Below, piece by piece: positions 1 through 8,133 of a stretch of 64,000 nucleotides of DNA. This DNA comes from Pseudohaliea sp964438205 (lineage in GTDB: Bacteria; Pseudomonadota; Gammaproteobacteria; Pseudomonadales; Halieaceae): assembly GCA_964438205.1 (NCBI GenBank), contig CAYTJQ010000006.1:23597-87596 (forward strand), read 5' to 3'. A program made the position numbers and the translations under genes. The notes beneath the pieces were generated by a model. It was not told the origin of the DNA. It saw nothing but the letters and a program-made list of their open reading frames with translations, and ran no database searches. Position 1 is the first letter of the stretch; each line of letters begins with the position of its first letter.

Positions 1-382
1 TGCGCGGGCCGAAGGCGAACGGCTGCTCGCCGCGCTGGCCGCCGGCGAAACGCTGGACGGGCTGGCGAATGCCGGTGACTACGAATGGCAGGTGGAACTG
101 GGCGCGACCCGCGCGGCGAATGCGCTGCCGGGGCCCGTGGGACGGCGGGCTTTCACGCTGCCGGCCCCCGAGGGCGAGGCGCCGGTGCGCGAGCTGGTCG
201 GCGGCCCGGCGGGCGACGTCTACCTGCTCGAGCTGACCCGGGTGACGCCCGGCAGCCTCGAGACCCTGCCCGCGCAGCGCGCGGCGCAGCTCCGCCGGAG
301 CATCGCGGGCGAGTACGGCAGCGTTCTCATCGGTGCCTTCGAGAGCGCCCGGCGCGCGGACGCCGAGATCGAGATCTACTGA
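1..382 (+). CDS. ppiD: PpiD-like periplasmic folding chaperone / peptidyl-prolyl isomerase, C-terminal fragment
   Basis: Only the last ~126 codons are present; the reading frame (codons from base 2) is open to the left edge and stops with TGA at 380-382. The fragment reads as the C-terminal region of PpiD/SurA-type chaperones: alternating hydrophobic strands (VYLLELTRVTPG) followed by an amphipathic helix and an acidic end, AEIEIY. PpiD is anchored in the inner membrane and helps newly exported outer-membrane proteins fold. The N-terminal anchor and parvulin domain lie outside the window, so the assignment rests on the tail alone. The last 7 bases overlap the convergent gene on the minus strand. 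A SurA-like protein without an anchor is the alternative. Confidence 0.65.
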   Translation, partial: ARAEGERLLAALAAGETLDGLANAGDYEWQVELGATRAANALPGPVGRRAFTLPAPEGEAPVRELVGGPAGDVYLLELTRVTPGSLETLPAQRAAQLRRSIAGEYGSVLIGAFESARRADAEIEIY

Positions 383-1224
383 GCGTCCGGCGGCGGCCTG
401 GCCGCCGCGACGCTGCGCAGCGGCTCCGGCAGGTAGAGACCCTGCTCCTCGGGGTCGAGCGCCGCGGCGGCCGTTCCCTCCGCGAGTTCCTCGCGATCCC
501 AGCTGCGCAGGTCCAGCACCGGGTACTTCACGATCGAGAAATAGGGCGAATAGTCGAAGTCTGCCGGCACGCAGAGCTTCGGGTTGCGCCGGTAGAGCAC
601 GAGCTGACCGTCCTCCAGGCGTTTGACCAGCGGCAGTATCGGGTGGCCGGCGCTGGCGAAGGCCTCCGCGATCATCGTGGAACAGACCGTGTGCGTGCCG
701 GGCCCGGCGCCGGCCCTGAACAGCGTGGAGCGCCAGCGCCGCGGCATGATGAACCAGGGGAACAGGAAACGCAGCAGGTCGAAGATCTGGCGCACATCGT
801 AGGGCGTGCCCAGGCGGCCGAGGGCGTAGCGCAGGACTTTGCGCCGGGCCTCGGGCCCCAGTCCCCGGGGCCGGCAGACCCGCAGGTGTTCGCCGCGGTA
901 GACGGAGAGGGACCGGAGCACCGTGCCCTGGCCCAGTTCGCTCTCGACCAGCAGGGGCTCCTCGGGTGTCGTGGCCAGTCGCGTGGCCAGCTCCGGTGCC
1001 TCGGCAAGGCTCGCCGCCGGGCCCAGATACAGCGCTGCATGGGTCCAGGGGCTCTGGGTCACCCAGCCGATCACGTCGCTGACGCGGCTGCGCCCTTCAA
1101 CGAGGATCACGTCGCCCGGTTGGATTTCCGCCTGCAAGCGCTCAAAATCACTCAGCGGGAAGGCGGGCAGCGGCCGCTTGTGGCCAAGAAAAGCAACGAG
1201 CGCGTTCCTCAGCCCGGCGAGCAT
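376..1224 (-). CDS. YiiX/YebB-like permuted NlpC/P60 (papain-like) amidase family protein
   Basis: A 282-residue protein. It contains the circularly permuted NlpC/P60 pattern: GDVILVEG followed by a WTHAALYLG segment carrying the conserved His near residue 61, and a later HTVCSTMIAEAF segment carrying the candidate catalytic Cys. In this family (YaeF/YiiX/YebB) His precedes Cys, unlike classical NlpC/P60 enzymes, and substrates are mostly unknown amide or thioester bonds. No signal peptide or lipobox is obvious; the N-terminus has a short hydrophobic stretch (LVAFLGH). The start ATG at 1224 has only a weak ribosome-binding site. It diverges from the DUF1285 gene with 59 bases between starts. 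Cellular role unknown. Confidence 0.72.
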   Translation of the reverse strand: MLAGLRNALVAFLGHKRPLPAFPLSDFERLQAEIQPGDVILVEGRSRVSDVIGWVTQSPWTHAALYLGPAASLAEAPELATRLATTPEEPLLVESELGQGTVLRSLSVYRGEHLRVCRPRGLGPEARRKVLRYALGRLGTPYDVRQIFDLLRFLFPWFIMPRRWRSTLFRAGAGPGTHTVCSTMIAEAFASAGHPILPLVKRLEDGQLVLYRRNPKLCVPADFDYSPYFSIVKYPVLDLRSWDREELAEGTAAAALDPEEQGLYLPEPLRSVAAARPPPDAQ

Positions 1225-1283
1225 GGTGCGCCTGCCCCGGGGCTGCCACGACCCGGTCTTGCCCCCGCCCTGGAGAGCCGCTC

Positions 1284-1820
1284 ATGAGTGACAGCCTCGA
1301 CAACCTCTCGCGGCAGCTCGAGGCCGCGCGCCGCGCCCCCGCCGGCCCGCCGGTGGACCAGTGGGATCCGCCGCTCTCCGGCGACATCGCTATCCGTATC
1401 CTTGCCGACGGCAGCTGGCTGCACGAGGGCGACCCGATCCGCCGGGAAGCCCTCGTGCGGCTGTTTGCGAGCATCCTGCGCCGGGAAGACGACGGCGCCT
1501 ACTATCTCGTGACGCCGGTGGAGAAGTGGCGTATCACCGTGGACCTGCACCCGCTGGTCGTGGAGGACGTCGAGGCGGTGGAGGAGGACGGCGAGGTGAC
1601 CCTGCTCGCGAGCTGCAACACCGGGCGCCAGGTGCCTATCGATGCCGAGCATCCCCTGTTCACGGAACCGGCCGCGGCGGGGGCCGCGGTGGTGCGCCTC
1701 GAGCGCGGGCTGACGGCGCTGTTCAGCCGCAAGGCCTGGCCGCGGCTCGTCGACCTTGCGGTCGAGGAGCACGGAGAAACGGTCGTCTACAGCGCCGGCC
1801 AGCGGTTCCCCCTCGCCTGA
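1284..1820 (+). CDS. DUF1285 domain-containing protein
   Basis: A 178-residue soluble protein recognised as DUF1285: DIAIRILADGSWLHEGDPI near residues 36-55, then LVRLFASILRREDDGAYYLVTPVEKWRITVDLHPLVVEDV. The family is widespread in proteobacteria, folds into two small beta-rich domains, and has no established biochemical role. The ATG at 1284 is preceded by GGAGAG with 6 bases of spacing, which settles the start. It stands alone, diverging from the amidase-like gene and followed by a strong palindrome. Confidence 0.85.
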   Translation: MSDSLDNLSRQLEAARRAPAGPPVDQWDPPLSGDIAIRILADGSWLHEGDPIRREALVRLFASILRREDDGAYYLVTPVEKWRITVDLHPLVVEDVEAVEEDGEVTLLASCNTGRQVPIDAEHPLFTEPAAAGAAVVRLERGLTALFSRKAWPRLVDLAVEEHGETVVYSAGQRFPLA

Positions 1821-1840
1821 GGCCCCGCCGCGGCGGGGCC
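1821..1840. terminator. GC-rich perfect palindrome between convergent genes
   Basis: The bases immediately after the DUF1285 stop form a perfect 20-base palindrome (arms GGCCCCGCCG / CGGCGGGGCC). As RNA it would give an 8-bp GC stem with a 4-base loop on either strand. No T-run follows, so intrinsic termination is uncertain; it sits where a bidirectional terminator would be expected, between DUF1285 and the convergent ETF-QO gene. Confidence 0.45.
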
Positions 1841-1847
1841 GTCTCGG

Positions 1848-3503
1848 CTACATGTTCGGGTAATTCGGCCCGCCGAAGCCTTCGGGCGTCACCCAGACGA
1901 TGTTCTGCGACGGGTCCTTGATGTCGCAGGTCTTGCAGTGCACGCAGTTCTGCGCATTGATCTGGAAGCGGTTGCTGCCGTCTGCCTCTTCCACGACCTC
2001 GTACACGCCGGCCGGACAGTAGCGCTGCGCGGGCTCGTTGTAGAGCGGTAGGTTGGTGCCGATGGGGATCCCGGGGTCCTTCAGCGTCAGGTGGCAGGGC
2101 TGGTCTTCCTCGTGATTGGTGTTGGACAGGAAGACCGATGACAGCTTGTCGAAGCTGATGACGTTGTCCGGCTTCGGGTACTCGATCTTCGGGCACTGGT
2201 CCGCCGGCTTCATGGCGGCGTGGTCGGGCTTGCTGTCGTTCAGCGTGAACGGCAGCTTGCCGCCGAAGATGTTCTGGTCCAGCCAGACCATGCCGGAGCC
2301 GAGCAGGAACCCGAACTTGTGCATGAAGCCGGAGAAATTGCGCGTGCGGTAGAGCTCGTCGTAGGCCCAGGATTCCTTGAACTTCGTCTCGAAGCTTGCC
2401 AGGTCAGCCGGCGCGTCGTCGCCCTTCAGGAGGCCCTCGACCACGGCCTCGGCGGCGACCAGGCCACTCTTCATGGCCGTGTGGTTGCCCTTGATCTTCA
2501 CCGCGTTCAGCGTGCCGGCATCACAGCCGAGGAGCAGGCCGCCGGGAAAGTGCATGCGCGGCAGGGAATTGAGGCCGCCCTTGGTGATGGCGCGGGCGCC
2601 GTAGCTGAGGCGGGAGCCGCCCTCGAGGTACTTGAGGGTCTCCGGGTGGTGCTTCCAGCGCTGGAACTCGTCGTAGGGCGATACGTGTGGATTCTCGTAG
2701 TTGAGATCCGTGATGAAGCCCAGGTACACCTGGCTGTTCTCGGCGTGGTACATGAAGGCGCCGCCGGAGGAGCCGCTCTCCTTGAGCGGCCAGCCGAGAC
2801 CATGGACCACCAGGCCCTCCCGGTGCTGCCCGGCCGGGATCTCCCAGATCTCCTTGATGCCGATGCCGTAGTGCTGCGGGTCGCGGCCGGCATTGAGATC
2901 GAAGCGCTCCATGAGCTGCTTGCCCAGGTGGCCGCGACAGCCCTCGCAGAAGAGCGTGTAGCGGGCGTGGAGTTCCATGCCCGGCATGTAGCTGTCTTTC
3001 TTCTCACCGTCGGCGCTGATGCCCATGTCGCCGGTGGCGATGCCTTTCACGCGGCCGTCTTCGTGGTAGAGGACCTCCGCCGCGGCGAAGCCCGGGTAGA
3101 CCTCCACGCCGAGGTTTTCGGCCTGCTGCGCGAGCCAGCGGCACACGTTGCCCATGGAAACGATGTAGTTGCCCTCGTTGTGCGTGGGCTTCGGGATGGC
3201 GAAGTTCGGCAGCTTCACGGCGCTTTTTTCGCTGGTGTAGAAGAAGAAACTGTCGTCCGTCACGCGGGTCTGGATCGGGGCGTCCATGTCCTGCCAGTCC
3301 GGGAACAGCTCGGCGAGGGCGCGGGGCTCGAGGACCGCCCCGGAGAGGATGTGCGCACCGACCTCCGAGCCCTTTTCGACCACGCACACGGTGAGCTCGT
3401 GCTCGTGGGCCTGGGCGAGCTGCATGATGCGGCAGGCGGCAGAAAGCCCCGCGGGGCCCGCGCCCACGATGACCACATCGAATTCCATTGACTCGCGTTC
3501 CAC
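1848..3503 (-). CDS. Electron-transfer flavoprotein:ubiquinone oxidoreductase (ETF-QO)
   Basis: A 551-residue membrane-associated flavo-iron-sulfur protein that passes electrons from reduced ETF to ubiquinone. The FAD-binding VIVGAGPAGLSAA motif is at residues 11-23. The C-terminus carries the single 4Fe-4S cluster ligands: a Cys near 496 (RYCPAG) and CVHCKTC near 520-526. Length is typical of the family. The start chosen is GTG at 3503 (protein begins MERESMEFD) because AGGAG lies 6 bases upstream; an ATG at 3518 (MQESAV) and one at 3488 (MEFDVV) are alternatives. The partner etfBA lies at 8.1-9.8 kb. A TATAAT at 3586-3581 suits its promoter. Confidence 0.95.
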   Translation of the reverse strand: MERESMEFDVVIVGAGPAGLSAACRIMQLAQAHEHELTVCVVEKGSEVGAHILSGAVLEPRALAELFPDWQDMDAPIQTRVTDDSFFFYTSEKSAVKLPNFAIPKPTHNEGNYIVSMGNVCRWLAQQAENLGVEVYPGFAAAEVLYHEDGRVKGIATGDMGISADGEKKDSYMPGMELHARYTLFCEGCRGHLGKQLMERFDLNAGRDPQHYGIGIKEIWEIPAGQHREGLVVHGLGWPLKESGSSGGAFMYHAENSQVYLGFITDLNYENPHVSPYDEFQRWKHHPETLKYLEGGSRLSYGARAITKGGLNSLPRMHFPGGLLLGCDAGTLNAVKIKGNHTAMKSGLVAAEAVVEGLLKGDDAPADLASFETKFKESWAYDELYRTRNFSGFMHKFGFLLGSGMVWLDQNIFGGKLPFTLNDSKPDHAAMKPADQCPKIEYPKPDNVISFDKLSSVFLSNTNHEEDQPCHLTLKDPGIPIGTNLPLYNEPAQRYCPAGVYEVVEEADGSNRFQINAQNCVHCKTCDIKDPSQNIVWVTPEGFGGPNYPNM

Positions 3504-3580
3504 GGCTGACTCCTGCATCTTCGCTAAGTCCTTCGCTGCTTCCTTTCGGAGGTGAGGATAAGGGATTGAAAAGAATAGAG

Positions 3581-3586
3581 ATTATA
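3581..3586 (-). promoter_or_regulatory. Candidate -10 element for ETF-QO
   Basis: The minus strand reads a perfect TATAAT here, about 80 bases upstream of the ETF-QO start. No good -35 hexamer lies 16-18 bases further upstream, where the sequence runs into the 3' end of the avtA-like gene, so this is a -10 match only. Confidence 0.35.
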
Positions 3587-3606
3587 AGCGGCCTGGGGGC
3601 CAAAAA

Positions 3607-4869
3607 CTAGCGCCCGTCGGCGTCGTAGAGAACGCGCAGCTCCTCCCCGAGCAGGCGCAGGCCGCGGGCCACGGCGGTCGGGTCCTGGGCATAGGACAGG
3701 CGCAGGCACTGGTGCGCGTGGTCCCAGGCCGGATCGAGGCCGATGAAAAAGCGCTCGCCGGGAATGGCGAGAAGGCCGCGGGCCTTCAAGCGCCGGTAGA
3801 GGTCGCTGGCGGGCACGGGCAGGTCTTCGAACCAGAGCCAGAGGAAGAAGGCGCCGTCCGGACGGTGTACCTGCCACGGCAGGCCCGCGAGTTCGCGGTG
3901 CAGTCCGGCGAGGGTCTCCTCGCAGCGGGCGCGATAGAAGGGCTGCAGTACCTCGCTGCCGAGCCGGTCCAGGGTGCCGTCCGCGAGCAGGCGGGTCGCC
4001 AGCACCGGGCCGAGGTTGCCGGCGGCGAGGCTGATGATCGTGCTGGCACTGGCAAAGGCACGGATGACCGGCTCGGCGGCGATCACGATCCCGGTGCGTA
4101 CCCCGGGCAGCCCGAGCTTGGAGAGGCTCAGGGTCAGCACCGTGTGCTCGTCCCAGTGCGGCGCGGCCTCGGCGAAGGTGATGCCCGGGAAAGGCTCGCC
4201 GTAGGCGCCGTCGACGATCAGCGGGATGTCGGCGTCGCGCGCCAGCGCCCCGAGGCGCGCCAGTTCTTCGGCACCGAGCACGTTCCCGGTGGGATTGGTG
4301 GGCCGGGACACGCAGAGCGCGCCGACCCCGTCATCCACGACCAGCCGGTCGAAGTCGACGTGGTAGCGGAACTGCCGGTCCGGCAGGCGCTCGATGGCCG
4401 GTGCGGTCGCGGAGAAGAAATCGGGCGCCAGGCCCGCATCGGCGTAACCGATGTACTCGGGTACCAGGGGCAGGTGGATACGCCGCTGGCCGCCGTCGGG
4501 CATGACCCCGGCAAAGAGGTTGTACAGGATGAAGTAGGCAGATTGGCTGCCGTTGGCCACGGCGATGTGCCCGGGTCCCACGTCCCAGCCGTAGCGTGCC
4601 TGCAGGTAGCGCGCGAGTGCCTCGCGGAAAGCCGGGTCCCCCTGCGGCGACTGGTAGGCGCCGGCGAGGCGCTGCCACTCGCCCGGTTCTGCCAGCAGTG
4701 CGGCCAGCGCCTCGCGGAAAGCCGTCTCGGCCGCCGGGACCCGCGCCGGGTTGCCGCCGCCCATGAACACGAGGTCCGGGTCTGCGCGCAGGGCCTCGCC
4801 GAGGTCGCTCATCAGGTCGACGACCCCGGAGCGGCCGGCGAACTTCTCGCCGAAACGGCTCAGGCGCAC
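3607..4869 (-). CDS. avtA: Valine-pyruvate aminotransferase family protein (AvtA-like)
   Basis: 420 residues of fold-type I PLP aminotransferase, close to E. coli AvtA in length and layout. MGGGNPARVP at 36-45, NGSQSAYFILYNLFAG at 106-121, SRPTNPTGN at 188-196 and LSLSKLGLPGVRTG with the PLP lysine near 251 are all present. AvtA interconverts valine/pyruvate with 2-oxoisovalerate/alanine. The chosen start is GTG at 4869, because LSRFGEKFAGRSGV aligns with the AvtA N-terminus; this start overlaps the upstream deacetylase-like gene by 10 bases. The frame stays open far upstream through other genes, but that extension has no family resemblance. It is the last gene of the four-gene overlapped operon. 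Confidence 0.85.
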   Translation of the reverse strand: MRLSRFGEKFAGRSGVVDLMSDLGEALRADPDLVFMGGGNPARVPAAETAFREALAALLAEPGEWQRLAGAYQSPQGDPAFREALARYLQARYGWDVGPGHIAVANGSQSAYFILYNLFAGVMPDGGQRRIHLPLVPEYIGYADAGLAPDFFSATAPAIERLPDRQFRYHVDFDRLVVDDGVGALCVSRPTNPTGNVLGAEELARLGALARDADIPLIVDGAYGEPFPGITFAEAAPHWDEHTVLTLSLSKLGLPGVRTGIVIAAEPVIRAFASASTIISLAAGNLGPVLATRLLADGTLDRLGSEVLQPFYRARCEETLAGLHRELAGLPWQVHRPDGAFFLWLWFEDLPVPASDLYRRLKARGLLAIPGERFFIGLDPAWDHAHQCLRLSYAQDPTAVARGLRLLGEELRVLYDADGR

Positions 4870-5594
4870 AGCGCGGCAGTGCCCTGCACGGGGCAGAGGG
4901 AGGCGTAGCTGATCGGTGTCCAGCCGAGACCGAGGATGGCGCGCAACTGCTGCCCGAGCTGCAGCTCCGGGTCCCGCGGGTGCACGGCAATGCGCAGCGG
5001 GCGACCGCGGCGGTGCGCCTGGCGCAGCTGCAGCCGGTTCCACTTGCCGAGGACCTCGGCGCGCAGCCGCGTGTCCGCCTCGAAGCCGACCAGGGGCAGG
5101 GACACGAAACGGAAGGCGCCGCCTGCGTCGCGCAGGTGGACACCGCGCAGGGATTCGAGAACCGGGAAGGGCTGCTCCCGGAGCGCGCTGCCGCGCAGCC
5201 GCCCCAGGGCCCAGGCCGGCGGGATGTAGGTCCGCGGCTCGGGCAGGTCGCGGCCCGTGAACCAATCGCGGCTGCGGTGGGTGAGGGCAATGGCGCCAGG
5301 GCGGTCGAGAGCGAGGTGCTCGGCGACGTTGCGCGACAGGAGGGCCGCGTGGGTGCGGTGCCAGGCGGAGCGCGGGGACGTGCGGTGCACCCAGCCATGC
5401 GCCACCAGCTCGTGGCCGGCCTCGGCGAGTTCGCGGAGCACGGCAACGCCGGCGTCGTTCCAGCCGGCCCCGGGAACCACCAGCAGCGCGACCCGGCCGA
5501 TGCCGAACTGGGCGAGGAGCGCGAGGCAGCCTTGCACGGCCGGGAGCGTGTCCGGCATCACGTCGTGAACGGATACAAGGGCCGAAGGTTTCAT
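4860..5594 (-). CDS. Polysaccharide deacetylase-like (DUF2334-type) protein
   Basis: A 244-residue protein with NodB-like features: SVHDVMP near residues 8-14 supplies the metal-binding Asp (D11), and ELVAHGWVHR near 62-71 supplies the two His of the typical Asp-His-His site. These enzymes remove N- or O-acyl groups from carbohydrates; the substrate here is unknown. ATG at 5594 is chosen because it overlaps the upstream glycosyltransferase stop in an ATGA junction and the protein begins directly with the conserved strand; a longer in-frame start at 5690 adds only Arg/Gly-rich shadow sequence. The neighbouring sulfotransferase and glycosyltransferase suggest a modified glycolipid or polysaccharide. 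Confidence 0.75.
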   Translation of the reverse strand: MKPSALVSVHDVMPDTLPAVQGCLALLAQFGIGRVALLVVPGAGWNDAGVAVLRELAEAGHELVAHGWVHRTSPRSAWHRTHAALLSRNVAEHLALDRPGAIALTHRSRDWFTGRDLPEPRTYIPPAWALGRLRGSALREQPFPVLESLRGVHLRDAGGAFRFVSLPLVGFEADTRLRAEVLGKWNRLQLRQAHRRGRPLRIAVHPRDPELQLGQQLRAILGLGWTPISYASLCPVQGTAALCA

Positions 5595-6730
5595 GCTGTC
5601 TCCCTGCGTTCGCTCGCCGCCACGGCCGCCAGCAGCGTGTGCCACTCGGCGATGGTCGCACCGTTCAGGTCCGCCGCGGCCGCCCGGCACTGGCGCTCAA
5701 GCAGTTCCCAGCGCCCGGGTCCGTAAGCCTGCAGTGAACGCAGGCAGTCTGCAAGGCTCTCACCGGGGGTGAAGGGCACGAGACCGGCGCGCAGGGACGG
5801 CCAGTCGTGGATGCCCGCCGCCGTCGAGACCAGCGCCGGCCGGCCCCGGGCCATCGCCTCCAGGGCGATGGAGCCGAAGGTCTCGAAGCGGGAGGGCAGG
5901 AGCAGCAGGGTCGAGCTGTCGATAAGGTCGATCAGCGCCGAGCGGTCCAGCCAGCCGGTGAAGCGTACGTTGGCCAGACCGGCGGCCCGCGCTTCCAGCG
6001 CCTGCCGCAGCGGGCCTTCGCCGCCGATGACGAACTCCACGGCCGGCAGATCCCGCGCCGCCTCGATGACGAGGTCGACGTTCTTCTCCGGTGCGAGGCG
6101 GCCGGCGAAGCACACCCGTGCCAGGCGCCCGGGGATGGCGCGCCACGGCCGCTCGAGGAATTCCCGGGGCAGCGGGGTGCCGACGACCTGCACGCGGTCG
6201 GCACCATAGGCGCGCACCGCATCGGTGAGGCCCGCATTGTTGATCAGCACACGACTCGCGCGGCGGCAGATCAGCCGGTTGGCCGTACCGACCACGAGGT
6301 TGACCAGCCAGCGGGCCAGCGGTGGCCAGTAAAGCCGTGCGAGGCGCTCGAAATCCGTGTGGAAGGCCGCGACCAGGGGCAGGCCGCGCCGCCGCGCGTA
6401 CCACGCGCCGAGAAGGCCGTAGAGCCCCGGCGTGACCACCACCACGACATCCGGCTGAAGCTCGCCCATGCGGCGGCCGATGCGGCGCAGGGGAGGTCCT
6501 TCGAGGCGCTGGTTGCGATCGCCGGGCATGGCGATGGAGAGGAGCGGCCGCGGCGGCTGGTCGCTCGGCTGGAACATGCCCAGGCCCGCCAGGTGAGCGG
6601 CGAGCTGGGGCAGCAGGTCGTGGTAGTAGGCCCCGGTGCCGTTGCGCTCCGGGAAGGCATCGGAGAAGAAGGCGACGCGCAGCGGCCGGGCGTCGGCGTC
6701 GTCCGCGTGGGTTTCGGGGGCCGCAGTCAT
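5591..6730 (-). CDS. GT4-family glycosyltransferase
   Basis: 379 residues with the GT-B fold signature. The N-terminal acceptor domain begins RVAFFSDAFPERNGTGAYYH and contains VVVVTPGLYGLLGAW and AAFHTDFERLARL. The C-terminal donor domain has CFAGRLAPEKNVDLVIEA and the E-x7-E motif in PSRFETFGSIALEAMARGRPALVS. It resembles the GtfA/mannosyltransferase-type GT4 enzymes that move a sugar from a nucleotide donor with retention of configuration. Both gene ends overlap neighbours in ATGA junctions, so it is translationally coupled to the sulfotransferase upstream and the deacetylase-like gene downstream. Donor and acceptor cannot be read from sequence. Confidence 0.88.
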   Translation of the reverse strand: MTAAPETHADDADARPLRVAFFSDAFPERNGTGAYYHDLLPQLAAHLAGLGMFQPSDQPPRPLLSIAMPGDRNQRLEGPPLRRIGRRMGELQPDVVVVVTPGLYGLLGAWYARRRGLPLVAAFHTDFERLARLYWPPLARWLVNLVVGTANRLICRRASRVLINNAGLTDAVRAYGADRVQVVGTPLPREFLERPWRAIPGRLARVCFAGRLAPEKNVDLVIEAARDLPAVEFVIGGEGPLRQALEARAAGLANVRFTGWLDRSALIDLIDSSTLLLLPSRFETFGSIALEAMARGRPALVSTAAGIHDWPSLRAGLVPFTPGESLADCLRSLQAYGPGRWELLERQCRAAAADLNGATIAEWHTLLAAVAASERRETA

Positions 6731-7863
6731 GCAGTCACCGCCAGGCGTGCTTCGCTGGCCAGCAGGGCGGCGTAGGGCGTAGCGAGCGCTTCATCCACCG
6801 CTTCCGGCGAGAGCCCAAAAGCGGCCGCCGCGTAGCGGTGACGGCCCGCCGCTTCCGCCGGTGGCAGCGGCGGCGGCGGGATGCCCAGCCACGACGCCAG
6901 GGCCCGGCCTACCGCTGCCGGGGCGCTGCGCAGGTCAGCCTGCTCGAGGACCTTCACGCGGTCGGGCTGCGCCGCAGCAAAGGTCGCCAGGTCGTCGAGG
7001 AAGGCGCCGTAGAGGCGGCGGAAGCGCGCCGTCGTGTGCTCGCCAGCGGGGTCGCTACCGAACAGGCGGCGGGCCGGCGCGAGGGCGCTGAGCTGCGAGG
7101 CGAGCGCGGTGCTCGGGCGGCGCACGCAGAGCAGGAACCTCGCGTCCGGGTAGCGCCCGGCGAGGTAGGGCGGCCAGCTGGCGAAGGCCGCGTTCTTCGA
7201 CAGGAATCGCTCCCCCGGGTGGCTGTAGCAGTGGCGCTGGATAATCCGGTGATAGAAAACCAGGAGGGCCCGGCGGCGTCGCGGCGGCAGGGCCGCGAGC
7301 GTGCCGAGCGCCTCCAGCTCCCGGTCGAAGGGAAAGGCCATGAGCAGCAGGAAGCAGCCGGCGGCCGGCAGCAGGCAGAGGTAGTCCTCCTCCGCGTCAT
7401 GGAGGCCGACCGCGTGAACGGCCGCGAAATCGCCGCTGCCGCGGGCGATGGCCCCCTGTACGACTCGCTGCAGGGGGGCTCCCAGGCGCCGGTCCAGGCG
7501 GGCGAGCGCGCGCAGGGCCCGGCGCTGGCAGATCGCCGGGGCCAGCAGCGCCTCCCAGGTGCGCACGGTGGTGAAGGCGCCGCCGGCCGCGAGCAGCCGG
7601 TGCAGGTAGGTCGTGCCGCTGCGCGGTATGCCGGTGATGAACACGGGCTGCCGGACCGGCTGCTGCCGGTAATCCGGATAGAGAATCTCGTCCAGCGCCA
7701 GGGCCAGCCAGTGCCCGAGCTGCACCAGCAGGAAGAGCGGGAAGAGCAGCAGGAAGAGCAGCCGCCGCGGACGCAGCGGCGCAGCCGGGTGGCGCCCCGG
7801 CCAGACGCTTTGCAGGTAGCACCGGCCGTAGCTGCCCATGGCGATCAGAAAGCTCTCCAGCAT
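6727..7863 (-). CDS. Sulfotransferase family protein
   Basis: 378 residues. The 5'-phosphosulfate loop of PAPS-dependent sulfotransferases is clear at TGIPRSGTTYLHRLL (near 77-91), and LLCVRRPSTALASQL supplies the 3'-phosphate-binding Arg/Ser region. It is preceded by a hydrophobic helix at about 35-58 (LLFLLLFPLFLLVQLGHWLALAL), so the enzyme is probably held at the membrane. ATG at 7863 (MLESF) is preferred to a GTG at 7893. First gene of the overlapped operon; transfer of sulfate to a glycan or lipid-linked sugar is inferred from the next two genes. Two sulfatases lie 50 kb away in the same window. Confidence 0.82.
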   Translation of the reverse strand: MLESFLIAMGSYGRCYLQSVWPGRHPAAPLRPRRLLFLLLFPLFLLVQLGHWLALALDEILYPDYRQQPVRQPVFITGIPRSGTTYLHRLLAAGGAFTTVRTWEALLAPAICQRRALRALARLDRRLGAPLQRVVQGAIARGSGDFAAVHAVGLHDAEEDYLCLLPAAGCFLLLMAFPFDRELEALGTLAALPPRRRRALLVFYHRIIQRHCYSHPGERFLSKNAAFASWPPYLAGRYPDARFLLCVRRPSTALASQLSALAPARRLFGSDPAGEHTTARFRRLYGAFLDDLATFAAAQPDRVKVLEQADLRSAPAAVGRALASWLGIPPPPLPPAEAAGRHRYAAAAFGLSPEAVDEALATPYAALLASEARLAVTA

Positions 7864-8006
7864 GGTTCCCCGCGAGGCCGGCCCGAAAAGCACCGCAGTT
7901 TACAGGCAACGCCCGGGCAACGGCACCGGGTATCTGCGGCGCCCGGCGCTTCCCGTTCGCCTTCTCTGCGCCGGGCTCGCGACCGCTGCGCCGGTCGGAG
8001 TGACTA

Positions 8007-8035
8007 TTGACCCCCTCGCGCAAACTCGGCAACAT
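8007..8035 (+). promoter_or_regulatory. Weak candidate promoter for etfBA
   Basis: TTGACC at 8007-8012 matches the -35 hexamer at 5 of 6 positions; 17 bases downstream, CAACAT at 8030-8035 is a poor -10. The region 7864-8133 otherwise holds no gene, and an etfBA promoter must lie here. Confidence 0.25.
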
Positions 8036-8133
8036 GTCTCGCCGATTCCGCCCCCGAGGCGCATCCCGGGTCCCGGCCTGCCCGTTTGCCGCGTGATCCC
8101 ACCCCCTTCCATCCACACGACACTGGAGTTTTC

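Noticed and set aside
4870..5661. In-frame N-terminal extension of the AvtA-like gene giving a 684-residue fusion
   Set aside because: The extension is out-of-frame deacetylase and glycosyltransferase sequence, low-complexity Arg/Pro/Ala; AvtA homology begins at the GTG at 4869.
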